Part shown: positions 33,904 through 41,533 of the stretch, piece after piece
How positions within the stretch are numbered: the first letter of the stretch is position 1
Layout of the letters: every line of letters begins with the position of its first letter
Assembly: GCF_001426505.1 (NCBI RefSeq)
Contig: NZ_LMEV01000017.1
Span: 1,829,093 to 1,893,092 of the forward strand
Length of the DNA stretch: 64,000 nucleotides
Direction: 5' to 3'
Source of the DNA: Variovorax sp. Root473
GTDB taxonomy: Bacteria > Pseudomonadota > Gammaproteobacteria > Burkholderiales > Burkholderiaceae_C
Notes under the pieces: model-generated
The model's input: the letters and a program-made list of their open reading frames with translations, nothing else
What the model was told of the DNA's origin: nothing
Databases searched by the model: none
Position numbers and translations under genes: made by a program

Positions 33904-34830
33904 ATGGAACTGAGACAACTGCGCTACTTCGTCAAGGTCTGCGAGCTGCGCAGCATGGGCCGCGCGGCCGTGGAGCTGGGGGTGGTCACCTCGGCACTGA
34001 GCCAGCAGATCAGCCGGCTCGAAAGCGAACTCTCGACACGCTTGCTGCGCCGCCATTCGACCGGCGTCATGCCCACCGACGCGGGCCTGGCCTTCCTGCA
34101 CCAGGCACAGCTCACGCTGCGCCATGCCGACGACGCCGTGCGCGCGGCGCAGCAGGCGCGCCTGTCGGGCCATGTGAGCGTGGGCCTGGCGCCCACCACC
34201 GCCACCGTGCTCGGCGTGCCGCTGATGCAGGCCATGCAGGCGCGCTACCCCGAGGTGCGGCTGCACATGGTCGAGGCGCTGTCGGGCCACCTCACGACGA
34301 TGCTGCACGCGCGCCAGCTCGACCTGGCCGTGCTGTTCCAGACCGACACGCCGCGGCGCTGGAGCGTGGCGCCGCTGCTGGCCGAAAAGCTCTTCGTGAT
34401 CGCTTCGCCCATGCTGTCGCCGCGCCCCACGGGCGCGAAGGTGCGGCTGTCGCAGCTGGCCGAGGTGCCGCTGATCCTGCCCAGCGGCAGCCACGGCCTG
34501 CGCGCCACGCTGATGGCCGCCTTTGCGCGGGCGCGCGTGGCGCCGCGCATCGTGGCCGAGGTCGACGGCCTGGCGTTGCTGATGGACGCGGTGCGCGCCG
34601 GCCACGGCGCCACCATCCAGCCCGGTGCCGCCACCGCGCGGCACGACCGCGACGACCTCGAGCTCACGCAGATTGCCGACGCCCACGTCGGCCGCCGCAA
34701 CCTGCTCGTGAGCCTGTCGGACGACGAGCTCTCGCCCGCCGCGCTGGCCGCGCGCGTGGTGGTGGCCGAAACGGCGCGCACGCTGGTGAGCGAAGGCCGC
34801 TGGGCCGGCGCAAGTCTTCTCGACAACTGA
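33904..34830 (+). CDS. LysR-family regulator, candidate TcuR
   Basis: A 308-residue LysR regulator of the Cbl/NAC-like branch (MELRQLRYFVKVCELRSMGRAA start, HTH about 1-60, effector domain 90-300). It starts 7 bases after the BASS stop and ends 77 bases before tcuA in the same direction. In Salmonella tcuR also precedes tcuABC and activates it with tricarballylate. By position this is the likely equivalent, although the sequence alone does not prove that effector. Confidence 0.88.
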   Translation: MELRQLRYFVKVCELRSMGRAAVELGVVTSALSQQISRLESELSTRLLRRHSTGVMPTDAGLAFLHQAQLTLRHADDAVRAAQQARLSGHVSVGLAPTTATVLGVPLMQAMQARYPEVRLHMVEALSGHLTTMLHARQLDLAVLFQTDTPRRWSVAPLLAEKLFVIASPMLSPRPTGAKVRLSQLAEVPLILPSGSHGLRATLMAAFARARVAPRIVAEVDGLALLMDAVRAGHGATIQPGAATARHDRDDLELTQIADAHVGRRNLLVSLSDDELSPAALAARVVVAETARTLVSEGRWAGASLLDN

Positions 34831-34879
34831 ACACCTGTTGCCTGAATCGGCCTTTCGCGTGAAGGCCGCGCTGTCTAAA

Positions 34880-34901
34880 GTCTCCTTCATTCCAAGGAGA
34901 C
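34880..34901 (+). promoter_or_regulatory. Hairpin that buries the tcuA ribosome-binding site
   Basis: GTCTCCTT (34880-34887), a CATTCC loop and AAGGAGAC (34894-34901) make a perfect 8-bp stem. The right arm is the AAGGAG Shine-Dalgarno of tcuA, 6-7 bases before its GTG. In RNA it would block ribosome entry; in DNA it could be an operator. A TAAAGT hexamer at 34876-34881 could be a -10 element, in which case the left arm would not be transcribed and the operator reading would be preferred. Confidence 0.6.
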
Positions 34902-34907
34902 CCACGA

Positions 34908-36335
34908 GTGATAGACGTACTGGTTGTCGGTGGCGGCAATGCCGCGCTGTGCGCCGCGCTGATGGCGCGCGAGGCCGGCGCCTCGGTGCTGCTGCTGGAG
35001 GCCTCGCCCCAAGAGTGGCGCGGCGGCAATTCGCAGCACACCCGCAACCTGCGCTGCATGCACGACGCACCGCAGGATGTGCTGGTCGATGCCTACCCTG
35101 AAGAGGAGTACTGGCAAGACCTGCTGAAGGTGACCGGCGGCCTCACCGACGAGCACCTCGCGCGCCTCGTGATCCGCGCCTCGTCGAACTGCCGCGACTG
35201 GATGCGCCGCCACGGCGTGCACTTCCAGCCGCCGCTGTCGGGCGCGCTGCATGTGGCGCGCACCAACGCCTTCTTCATGGGCGGCGGCAAGGCACTCGTC
35301 AACGCCTACTACCGCAGCGCCGAAAAGCTCGGCGTGCAGATCCGCTACGACACGCCCGTGGCCTCGGTCGAGCTCGATGGCGACCGCTTCGTGGCCGTGC
35401 ACACCGAGGCCGGCGAGCGCATCGAGGCGAAGAGCTGCGTGCTCGCCTCGGGCGGTTTCGAATCGAACCGCGAGTGGCTGCGCGAGGCCTGGGGCCAGAA
35501 CGAGCGCGGCGAATGGCCGGCCGACAACTTCCTCATCCGCGGCACGCGCTTCAACCAGGGCGTGCTGCTCAAGCACATGATCGAAGCCGGCGCCGACAGC
35601 ATCGGCGATCCGTCGCAGGGCCACATGGTGGCCATCGACGCGCGCGCACCGCTGTACGACGGCGGCATCTGCACGCGCATCGACTGCGTGTCGCTGGGCG
35701 TGGTGGTCAACCGCGACGCACAGCGCTTCTACGACGAGGGCGAAGACTTCTGGCCCAAGCGCTACGCGATCTGGGGCCGGCTCGTGGCGCAGCAGCCGGG
35801 GCAGATCGCCTGGTCGATCATCGACCAGCAGGCGGTCGGCCGCTTCATGCCGCCGGTATTCAGCGGCACCCAGGCCGACACGCTCGGCGAACTGGCACAG
35901 AAGCTCGGCCTGGACGAAGCCACCTTCGTGCGCACCGTGCAGGACTACAACGCCGCCTGCCGCGTCGGCCGCTTCGACCACACCGCGCTGGACGACTGCC
36001 ACACCGAAGGCCTCGCGCCCGCCAAGACGCACTGGGCACGCCCGATCGACACCGCGCCGTTCTACGCCTACCCGCTGCGCCCTGGCATCACCTTCACCTA
36101 CCTCGGCCTGAAGGTGGACGAAACCGCCGCCGTGCGCTTCGACGACCGGCCGAGCCCCAACCTGTTCGTGGCCGGAGAAATGATGGCCGGCAACGTGCTG
36201 GGCAAGGGCTACACGGCCGGCGTGGGCATGAGCATCGGCACGGCCTTCGGGCGCATCGCCGGCACGCAGGCTGCGAACGCGGCAAGGAACATTTCAAAGC
36301 AATCCCCGGAGGCCGCCCTTGCAGCAGCTCACTGA
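34908..36335 (+). CDS. tcuA: FAD-dependent tricarballylate dehydrogenase
   Basis: A 475-residue flavoprotein of the fumarate reductase/succinate dehydrogenase flavoprotein family. The FAD motif DVLVVGGGNAALCAALMAREAG is at the N-terminus, HTRNLRCMHD and SGGFESN segments match TcuA, and the C-terminal GEMMAGNVLGKGYTAGVGMSIG closes the FAD site. It oxidises tricarballylate to cis-aconitate, which enters the TCA cycle. The GTG start follows AAGGAGA. Its last 17 bases overlap tcuB. Confidence 0.94.
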   Translation: MIDVLVVGGGNAALCAALMAREAGASVLLLEASPQEWRGGNSQHTRNLRCMHDAPQDVLVDAYPEEEYWQDLLKVTGGLTDEHLARLVIRASSNCRDWMRRHGVHFQPPLSGALHVARTNAFFMGGGKALVNAYYRSAEKLGVQIRYDTPVASVELDGDRFVAVHTEAGERIEAKSCVLASGGFESNREWLREAWGQNERGEWPADNFLIRGTRFNQGVLLKHMIEAGADSIGDPSQGHMVAIDARAPLYDGGICTRIDCVSLGVVVNRDAQRFYDEGEDFWPKRYAIWGRLVAQQPGQIAWSIIDQQAVGRFMPPVFSGTQADTLGELAQKLGLDEATFVRTVQDYNAACRVGRFDHTALDDCHTEGLAPAKTHWARPIDTAPFYAYPLRPGITFTYLGLKVDETAAVRFDDRPSPNLFVAGEMMAGNVLGKGYTAGVGMSIGTAFGRIAGTQAANAARNISKQSPEAALAAAH

Positions 36336-37542
36336 CCTTGTTGCACGCGCCCGCGCCGATGCCGACGGCATCGGAACCTCGCGTGTCATCCCGATCCAGC
36401 CTGCCCTGCCGCTGACCGCGCCCGAAGGCGAGGTCGCGCGCATCCTGCAGATCTGCAACGCCTGCCGCTACTGCGAAGGCTTCTGCGCCGTGTTTCCCGC
36501 GATGACGCGCCGGCTCGAATTCGGCAAAGCCGACACGCACTACCTCGCGAACCTTTGCCACAACTGCGGTGCGTGCCTGCATGCCTGCCAGTACGCGCCG
36601 CCGCACGCGTTCGCGGTGAACGTGCCGCAGGCGATGGCGCAGGTGCGCCTGCAGACCTACCACGACTACGCCTGGCCGCCCGTGATGGGCGCGCTCTACA
36701 AGAAGGCGGGGCTCACCGTCGCGCTCGCACTCGCGGGTGGGCTCGCGCTGTTCCTCGTGCTGGCCGTGGCGATGTCGGGCACGCTCTTGCACGAACCACT
36801 CGCGGGCAACTTCTACGCGATCTTTCCGCACAACTTCCTGGCCCTGGTGTTCGGCGCGGTGTTCCTGTTCGTGATGTTCGCGCTGGCGATGGGCACGCGC
36901 CGCTTCTGGCGCGAGGTGTCGCCCGCGAACGACCCGGGCAACGCGCCCGACCTGCCGGGCGTGCGCCGCGCGGCCAGTGCGGAGGCCGCGCACGACGCGC
37001 TGCGCCTGAAGTACCTCGATGGCGGCCACGGCGAGGGCTGCAACAACGACGACGACCGCTTCACGCTGTGGCGCCGGCGCTTCCATCACTTCACCTTCTA
37101 CGGCTTCATGCTGTGCTTCGCCTCGACCTGCGTGGCGACGCTCTACCACTACCTGTTCGACCTGCACGCGCCCTATGCGCTCAAGAGCCTGCCGGTGCTG
37201 CTGGGCACCACGGGCGGCATCGGCCTCGTGATCGGCCCCGTCGGCCTGCTGTGGCTGAACCTGCGGCGCCACGCTGCGCACGGCGATGCGGCGCAACGGC
37301 CGATGGACCGCGGCTTCATCGCGCTGCTGCTGCTCATCAGCCTCACCGGCCTGGCGCTGCTGGCATGGCGCGACACCCGCTTCATGGCGCTGCTGCTGAC
37401 GGTGCACCTGGGCGTGGTCATGGCGCTCTTCCTCACCCTGCCCTACGGCAAGTTCGCGCACGGCATCTTTCGCAGCGCGGCGCTCTTGAAGTTCGCCATT
37501 GAAAAGCGCCTGCCGAGCCGGCTGCGGCTGGGCGCGGACTGA
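36319..37542 (+). CDS. tcuB: Tricarballylate/citrate utilisation protein TcuB
   Basis: A 407-residue membrane Fe-S protein that reoxidises the flavin of TcuA and passes electrons to the quinone pool. Two CxxCxxCxxxC clusters are complete: C46, C49, C52, C56 and C80, C83, C86, C90. About six membrane helices follow, beginning near residue 128, with histidines (RFHHFTFYGF, LYHYLF) that could bind heme. The start is TTG at 36319 with GGAGG 6 bases upstream, inside the end of tcuA. No tcuC transporter gene follows; the upstream BASS gene may replace it. Confidence 0.92.
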   Translation: MQQLTDLVARARADADGIGTSRVIPIQPALPLTAPEGEVARILQICNACRYCEGFCAVFPAMTRRLEFGKADTHYLANLCHNCGACLHACQYAPPHAFAVNVPQAMAQVRLQTYHDYAWPPVMGALYKKAGLTVALALAGGLALFLVLAVAMSGTLLHEPLAGNFYAIFPHNFLALVFGAVFLFVMFALAMGTRRFWREVSPANDPGNAPDLPGVRRAASAEAAHDALRLKYLDGGHGEGCNNDDDRFTLWRRRFHHFTFYGFMLCFASTCVATLYHYLFDLHAPYALKSLPVLLGTTGGIGLVIGPVGLLWLNLRRHAAHGDAAQRPMDRGFIALLLLISLTGLALLAWRDTRFMALLLTVHLGVVMALFLTLPYGKFAHGIFRSAALLKFAIEKRLPSRLRLGAD

Positions 37543-37642
37543 CCAGCAGGGCTTGAAGGGACCCGGGTCGGACAAGGCCCTACGCCCAGGGCGGAAACCC
37601 GCTGGCCGGGGCGGGCGGGGGTTGTCTGCAGAATAGGCGGCC

Positions 37643-39922
37643 ATGCATGTTCGAAAAGCCGCCGTTCTCGCCCTCGTCCTGTCCGCCCTCTCCCTCCCCG
37701 CCATCGCGGCGTCCGTTCCGAAAAGCCTCCAGCCCTCCGACGCCGCCGAAGCCCGCATCGAATCGCTGATCGCGCGCATGACGCTGCAGGAAAAGGCCGG
37801 CCAGCTCAGCCTCTACGGCCCGGCCGACATCAACACGCCGAACAACCCGCAGGCCGGCTGGCGCAACGGGCTGCAGGAAACGGAGGACGTGCGCACTGGG
37901 CGGCTCACGGGCCTGTTCAACAACGCCGGCCTCGAGGGCAAGCGGCGGCTGCAGCAGGTGGCGGTGCGCGAGTCGCGGCTGGGCATTCCGCTGATCTTCG
38001 GCGCCGATGTGATCCACGGCTTTCGCACCATCTTCCCCATGCCGCTGGCCGAGGCCTCGAGCTGGGAGCCTGCGCTGGCCGAGCGCACCGCGCGCGCGGC
38101 GGCGGTCGAGGCCACGGCCGACGGCTTTCGCTGGACCTTCGCGCCGATGGTCGACATCGCGCGCGATGCGCGCTGGGGCCGCGGCCTCGAAGGCGTGGGC
38201 GAAGACCCGTACCTCGCGCGCCAGTTCGCAACGGCGCGCGTGCGCGGCTTCCAGGGCAGCAACTTGGCGAACGCCGATTCGATGCTGGCCACGCCCAAGC
38301 ACTTCGCGGCCTACGGCGCAGCCGAGGGCGGGCTCGACTACAACACGAGCGAGCTTTCCGAACGCACGCTGCGCGAGGTCTACCTGCCGCCGTTTCGCGC
38401 GGCGCTCGATGCGGGCGCGCTGTCGGTCATGAGCGCCTTCAACGAGATCGGCGGCGTGCCTTCGACCGCCAACCCCGCCCTGCTCACCGGCGTGCTGCGC
38501 GACGAGTGGAAATTCAAGGGCTTCGTGGTGTCCGACTACACGGCCGACGAGGAGCTCATCGAGCACGGCCACGCTGCCAACGCCCGCGAGGCCGCCAAGC
38601 TGGCCTTCATGGCCGGCACCGACATGAGCATGCAAAGCGGCCTGTACATCCGCCACCTGCCCGACCTCGTGGCGTCGGGCGAGGTGCCGATGGCGCGGCT
38701 CGACGAGGCCGTGCGGCGCGTGCTGCGCGTCAAGCTCAAGCTCGGCCTCTTCGACGACCCGATGCGCGGCCTCGATGGCCCGCCGGCCGACCAGCGCGTG
38801 GAAAACCCCGAGTTCATCGCGCTGGCCCGCGAGAGCGCACGCCGCTCCATCGTGATGCTGAAGAACGAAGGCCAGCTGCTGCCACTCGCGAAAACAGGCC
38901 CACAGAAGATCGCGCTGATCGGCCCCTTCGCCGAAGGCACGAAGGACCTGATGGGCTCCTGGAGCCTGTTCCCGGGCCAGTCTGCGCCCGTGGGCATCGA
39001 CGAAGGCCTGCATGCCGCGCTGGGCACCGAGGCCTCGCGCCTGACCGTCACGCGCGGTGCAAACGTCGAATCACCGCTGCCCGGCGGCATCGAGACCGCC
39101 GTGGCCGCCGCACGCGATGCCGACGTGGTCGTGCTGGCCATCGGCGAGAGCCAGAAGATGTCGGGCGAGTCGCGCTCGCGCAGCGACATCGGCCTGCCGC
39201 AGGCGCAGCAGGACCTGGCCGAAGCCGTGGCCGCCACCGGCAAGCCGGTGGTCGTGCTGCTGAGCAACGGCCGCGCGATGGCGCTCAAGGGGGCCGTGCG
39301 CGATGCGCGCACGATCCTCGTGACGTGGTTCCTCGGCGTGCAGACCGGCCACGCGATCGCCGACGTGGTGTTCGGCGACTTCAACCCGTCGGGCCGCCTG
39401 CCCGTGAGCTTTCCGCAGACCGCCGGCCAGGTGCCCTACTACTACGCCCACAAACGCACGGGCCGCCCTTCGCCCGAAAGCGCGCCGGGCACGGCCTTCA
39501 AGACCCGCTACCTGGACGCGACGAACGAGGCGCTGTACCCCTTCGGTTTCGGCATCGGCTATGCGTCGGTGCGCTACGACCAGGTCGAGCTGAGCACGGA
39601 CCGCCTCGCCATCGGCAACACCCTGCGCGTGCGCGCCACCGTCACGAACACGGGGACGCGCGAGGCGGAGGAAGTGGTGCAGCTGTACCTGGCCCAACGC
39701 GCGGCGAGCGTGACGCGGCCGGTGCGCGAGCTGAAGAATTTCCGCAAGGTTCGCATTGCGCCGGGGGCTTCGGAGGTGATCGAATTCACCGTCGGCAATG
39801 ACGACCTGCAGTTTCTGGGGCGGGACATGAAGCCTGTGGTCGAACCTGGCGAGGTCGATCTGTGGATCGCGCCTTCCGCGGCTGACGGGATTCGCAAGCG
39901 CTTCGTTCTCACGCGGGAGTGA
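37643..39922 (+). CDS. bglX: Secreted beta-glucosidase, GH3 (BglX-like)
   Basis: A 759-residue glycoside hydrolase family 3 enzyme with a signal peptide (about 1-23, ending AIAAS). The (alpha/beta)8 domain carries the nucleophile D298 in GFVVSDYTADEEL and the KHFAAYG motif; the second alpha/beta sandwich spans about 400-620, and a fibronectin-III-like C-terminal domain ends the protein. It releases glucose from beta-glucosides in the periplasm. No ribosome site precedes the ATG; a CAGAAT hexamer 8 bases upstream (37629-37634) suggests a leaderless transcript. Confidence 0.95.
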   Translation: MHVRKAAVLALVLSALSLPAIAASVPKSLQPSDAAEARIESLIARMTLQEKAGQLSLYGPADINTPNNPQAGWRNGLQETEDVRTGRLTGLFNNAGLEGKRRLQQVAVRESRLGIPLIFGADVIHGFRTIFPMPLAEASSWEPALAERTARAAAVEATADGFRWTFAPMVDIARDARWGRGLEGVGEDPYLARQFATARVRGFQGSNLANADSMLATPKHFAAYGAAEGGLDYNTSELSERTLREVYLPPFRAALDAGALSVMSAFNEIGGVPSTANPALLTGVLRDEWKFKGFVVSDYTADEELIEHGHAANAREAAKLAFMAGTDMSMQSGLYIRHLPDLVASGEVPMARLDEAVRRVLRVKLKLGLFDDPMRGLDGPPADQRVENPEFIALARESARRSIVMLKNEGQLLPLAKTGPQKIALIGPFAEGTKDLMGSWSLFPGQSAPVGIDEGLHAALGTEASRLTVTRGANVESPLPGGIETAVAAARDADVVVLAIGESQKMSGESRSRSDIGLPQAQQDLAEAVAATGKPVVVLLSNGRAMALKGAVRDARTILVTWFLGVQTGHAIADVVFGDFNPSGRLPVSFPQTAGQVPYYYAHKRTGRPSPESAPGTAFKTRYLDATNEALYPFGFGIGYASVRYDQVELSTDRLAIGNTLRVRATVTNTGTREAEEVVQLYLAQRAASVTRPVRELKNFRKVRIAPGASEVIEFTVGNDDLQFLGRDMKPVVEPGEVDLWIAPSAADGIRKRFVLTRE

Positions 39923-39993
39923 GTTTCTTCAGGGCGCGTGCACAGGCCGCCGGGTGCTGGCCGATCAACGACTGCACCGAGGACGATCACGTC

Positions 39994-40078
39994 GATGGGG
40001 TGCCTTGCGCAGCGAAACCAAGGGGGAGGGGCGCAAGCCCGAAGGCCGGGGGACATTCGCGGAGCAAGGTACCCCGTC
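39994..40078. repeat. Intergenic element bounded by a 15-bp imperfect inverted repeat
   Basis: GATGGGGTGCCTTGC (39994-40008) and GCAAGGTACCCCGTC (40064-40078) pair at 13 of 15 positions around a 55-base centre containing GGGGGAGGGGCGC and a GCCC/GGGC hairpin. It sits in the 187-base gap between two convergent genes. The design resembles dispersed non-coding repeats of Comamonadaceae and may also serve as a transcription barrier. The rest of the gap shows nothing else. Confidence 0.5.
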
Positions 40079-40109
40079 GGCGGGATCGTCGCCCTGAACA
40101 TTCACAAGC

Positions 40110-41528
40110 TCAGTCGAACACCCCCGTGAACGCCACCCGGCTCACCACCCCCGAGCTGCTCGCACCGACACCCAGCGTCACGCTGTAGCGCCCATCCTGC
40201 GAGGTGCGACGGATCGATCCCCCCATCGCGCTTTCACTGCGGAAGTTGCCCAACCCCACGGCATAGCTGATCTTGCCGGGCACGACAGGCGCAGCCTCCA
40301 TGGCGGCAACGCCCGCAATGCCGGCATAGGCACGCCGCGCGTTCTCGTCCATCTGGCCCTGCAGGCGCGCGGCCGTGAAGTCGGTGTAGGCCTTGCCCAG
40401 CGGCAGGCCCTGCGCGGCGACGCTGTCGGTATAGGCGTTGGCAGTGCTCACGCCCTGCTGCACCATGCCTTGTACCTGGCCCACATTGGTCGCGTCGTCG
40501 GGCGCGCTGCCGGGCGCCACGCCGGTGAGCTGGCGGTTGCCGAGCGCCACTTCGCCGATCGACGACTGCAGCCCGTTCATGCCGACGGCCACGTAGTTCG
40601 ACTGCGCGCCGCGCGTGGTCGTGCTGCCCGCACCGAGCGCCACACTATTGGCGTGCGAGGCCGATGCGTTGCTGCCGAGGGCAATGGCGTTGTCCGCGCT
40701 TGCGCGCGCGGCGCTGCCCAGCGAGATCGCCTGGTTCGCGTTCACGTACACGCCGGCGTCGGCACCGATCGCGATGTTGCCGGTGCCCATGACGTTCTGG
40801 CCCGCGCCGCTGCCCTGCGCGATGTTGTGGCTGCCGACCACGCCCTGGCCGGCCGCCGTGCCCAGCGCCAGGTTCTGGCTGCCCTGCACGCCGCCGCCCG
40901 CAGCCTGGCCCATGGCCACGTTGTTGCTGCCCGCCACCTGCGCGCCCGCCATCTGGCCCGAGGCCTGGTTGCCCGAGCCGGTGACGCCGCTGCCCGCGCC
41001 CTGCCCCGTGGCCAGGTTGTTGCTGCCGGTCACGTTGCGGCCTGCGTCGCCGCCATAGGCCTGGTTGGCGTTGCCGGCTACGTTGCGCCCGGCGTTGCTG
41101 CCGTAGGCCTCGTTGCCGTTGCCCTTCACGTCGGTGCCGGCCCAGAAGCCGACGGCGTTGTTGTAGTCGCCGGTCACGTTCTGGCCCGCGCTGCGGCCCA
41201 TCGACTGGTTCCAGCCGCCGACCACGTTGGTGCCCGCGTAGTAGCCGATGGCCTGGTTGGCGTTCTTGCCCGACACGCCGGTGCCGGCGCCCTCGCCGAT
41301 GGCCAGGTTCCAGTTGGTGCTGACGTTGTTGCCCGCGCCCTTGCCGAAGGCCAGGTCGTTGCTGCCCGTGACGCCGGTCGTGCCAGCCTTGTCGCCGATG
41401 CCCAGGTTGCCCTTGGCCGGGTCCCAGGTGATCGGCTGGGCCGAGGCGATGCCCATGCCGGCGACCGAGCCGAGGGCCACGGCCAGCCCGAGCAGGGTCT
41501 TGCTGCGCGTTCTGTTCTTGAACTTCAT
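40110..41528 (-). CDS. Small trimeric autotransporter adhesin (YadA-like)
   Basis: A 472-residue protein. A long signal peptide (about 1-31, ending GIASA) leads into a repeat head: about 14 units of 16 (twice 17) residues with the pattern x-G-x-x-A-G-x-x-V-x-G-x-x-N-x-A (about 40-265), then three classical 14-17-residue YadA-head units (LGSAARASADNAIA and next). A neck DDATNVGQV, a short coiled coil and a YadA membrane anchor (from about 405) follow. It should form a trimer in the outer membrane with a short stalk. It begins 5 bases after the phospholipase stop, so the two are co-transcribed. The last residue is Asp rather than the usual aromatic. Confidence 0.9.
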   Translation of the reverse strand: MKFKNRTRSKTLLGLAVALGSVAGMGIASAQPITWDPAKGNLGIGDKAGTTGVTGSNDLAFGKGAGNNVSTNWNLAIGEGAGTGVSGKNANQAIGYYAGTNVVGGWNQSMGRSAGQNVTGDYNNAVGFWAGTDVKGNGNEAYGSNAGRNVAGNANQAYGGDAGRNVTGSNNLATGQGAGSGVTGSGNQASGQMAGAQVAGSNNVAMGQAAGGGVQGSQNLALGTAAGQGVVGSHNIAQGSGAGQNVMGTGNIAIGADAGVYVNANQAISLGSAARASADNAIALGSNASASHANSVALGAGSTTTRGAQSNYVAVGMNGLQSSIGEVALGNRQLTGVAPGSAPDDATNVGQVQGMVQQGVSTANAYTDSVAAQGLPLGKAYTDFTAARLQGQMDENARRAYAGIAGVAAMEAAPVVPGKISYAVGLGNFRSESAMGGSIRRTSQDGRYSVTLGVGASSSGVVSRVAFTGVFD

Positions 41529-41533
41529 GACGA

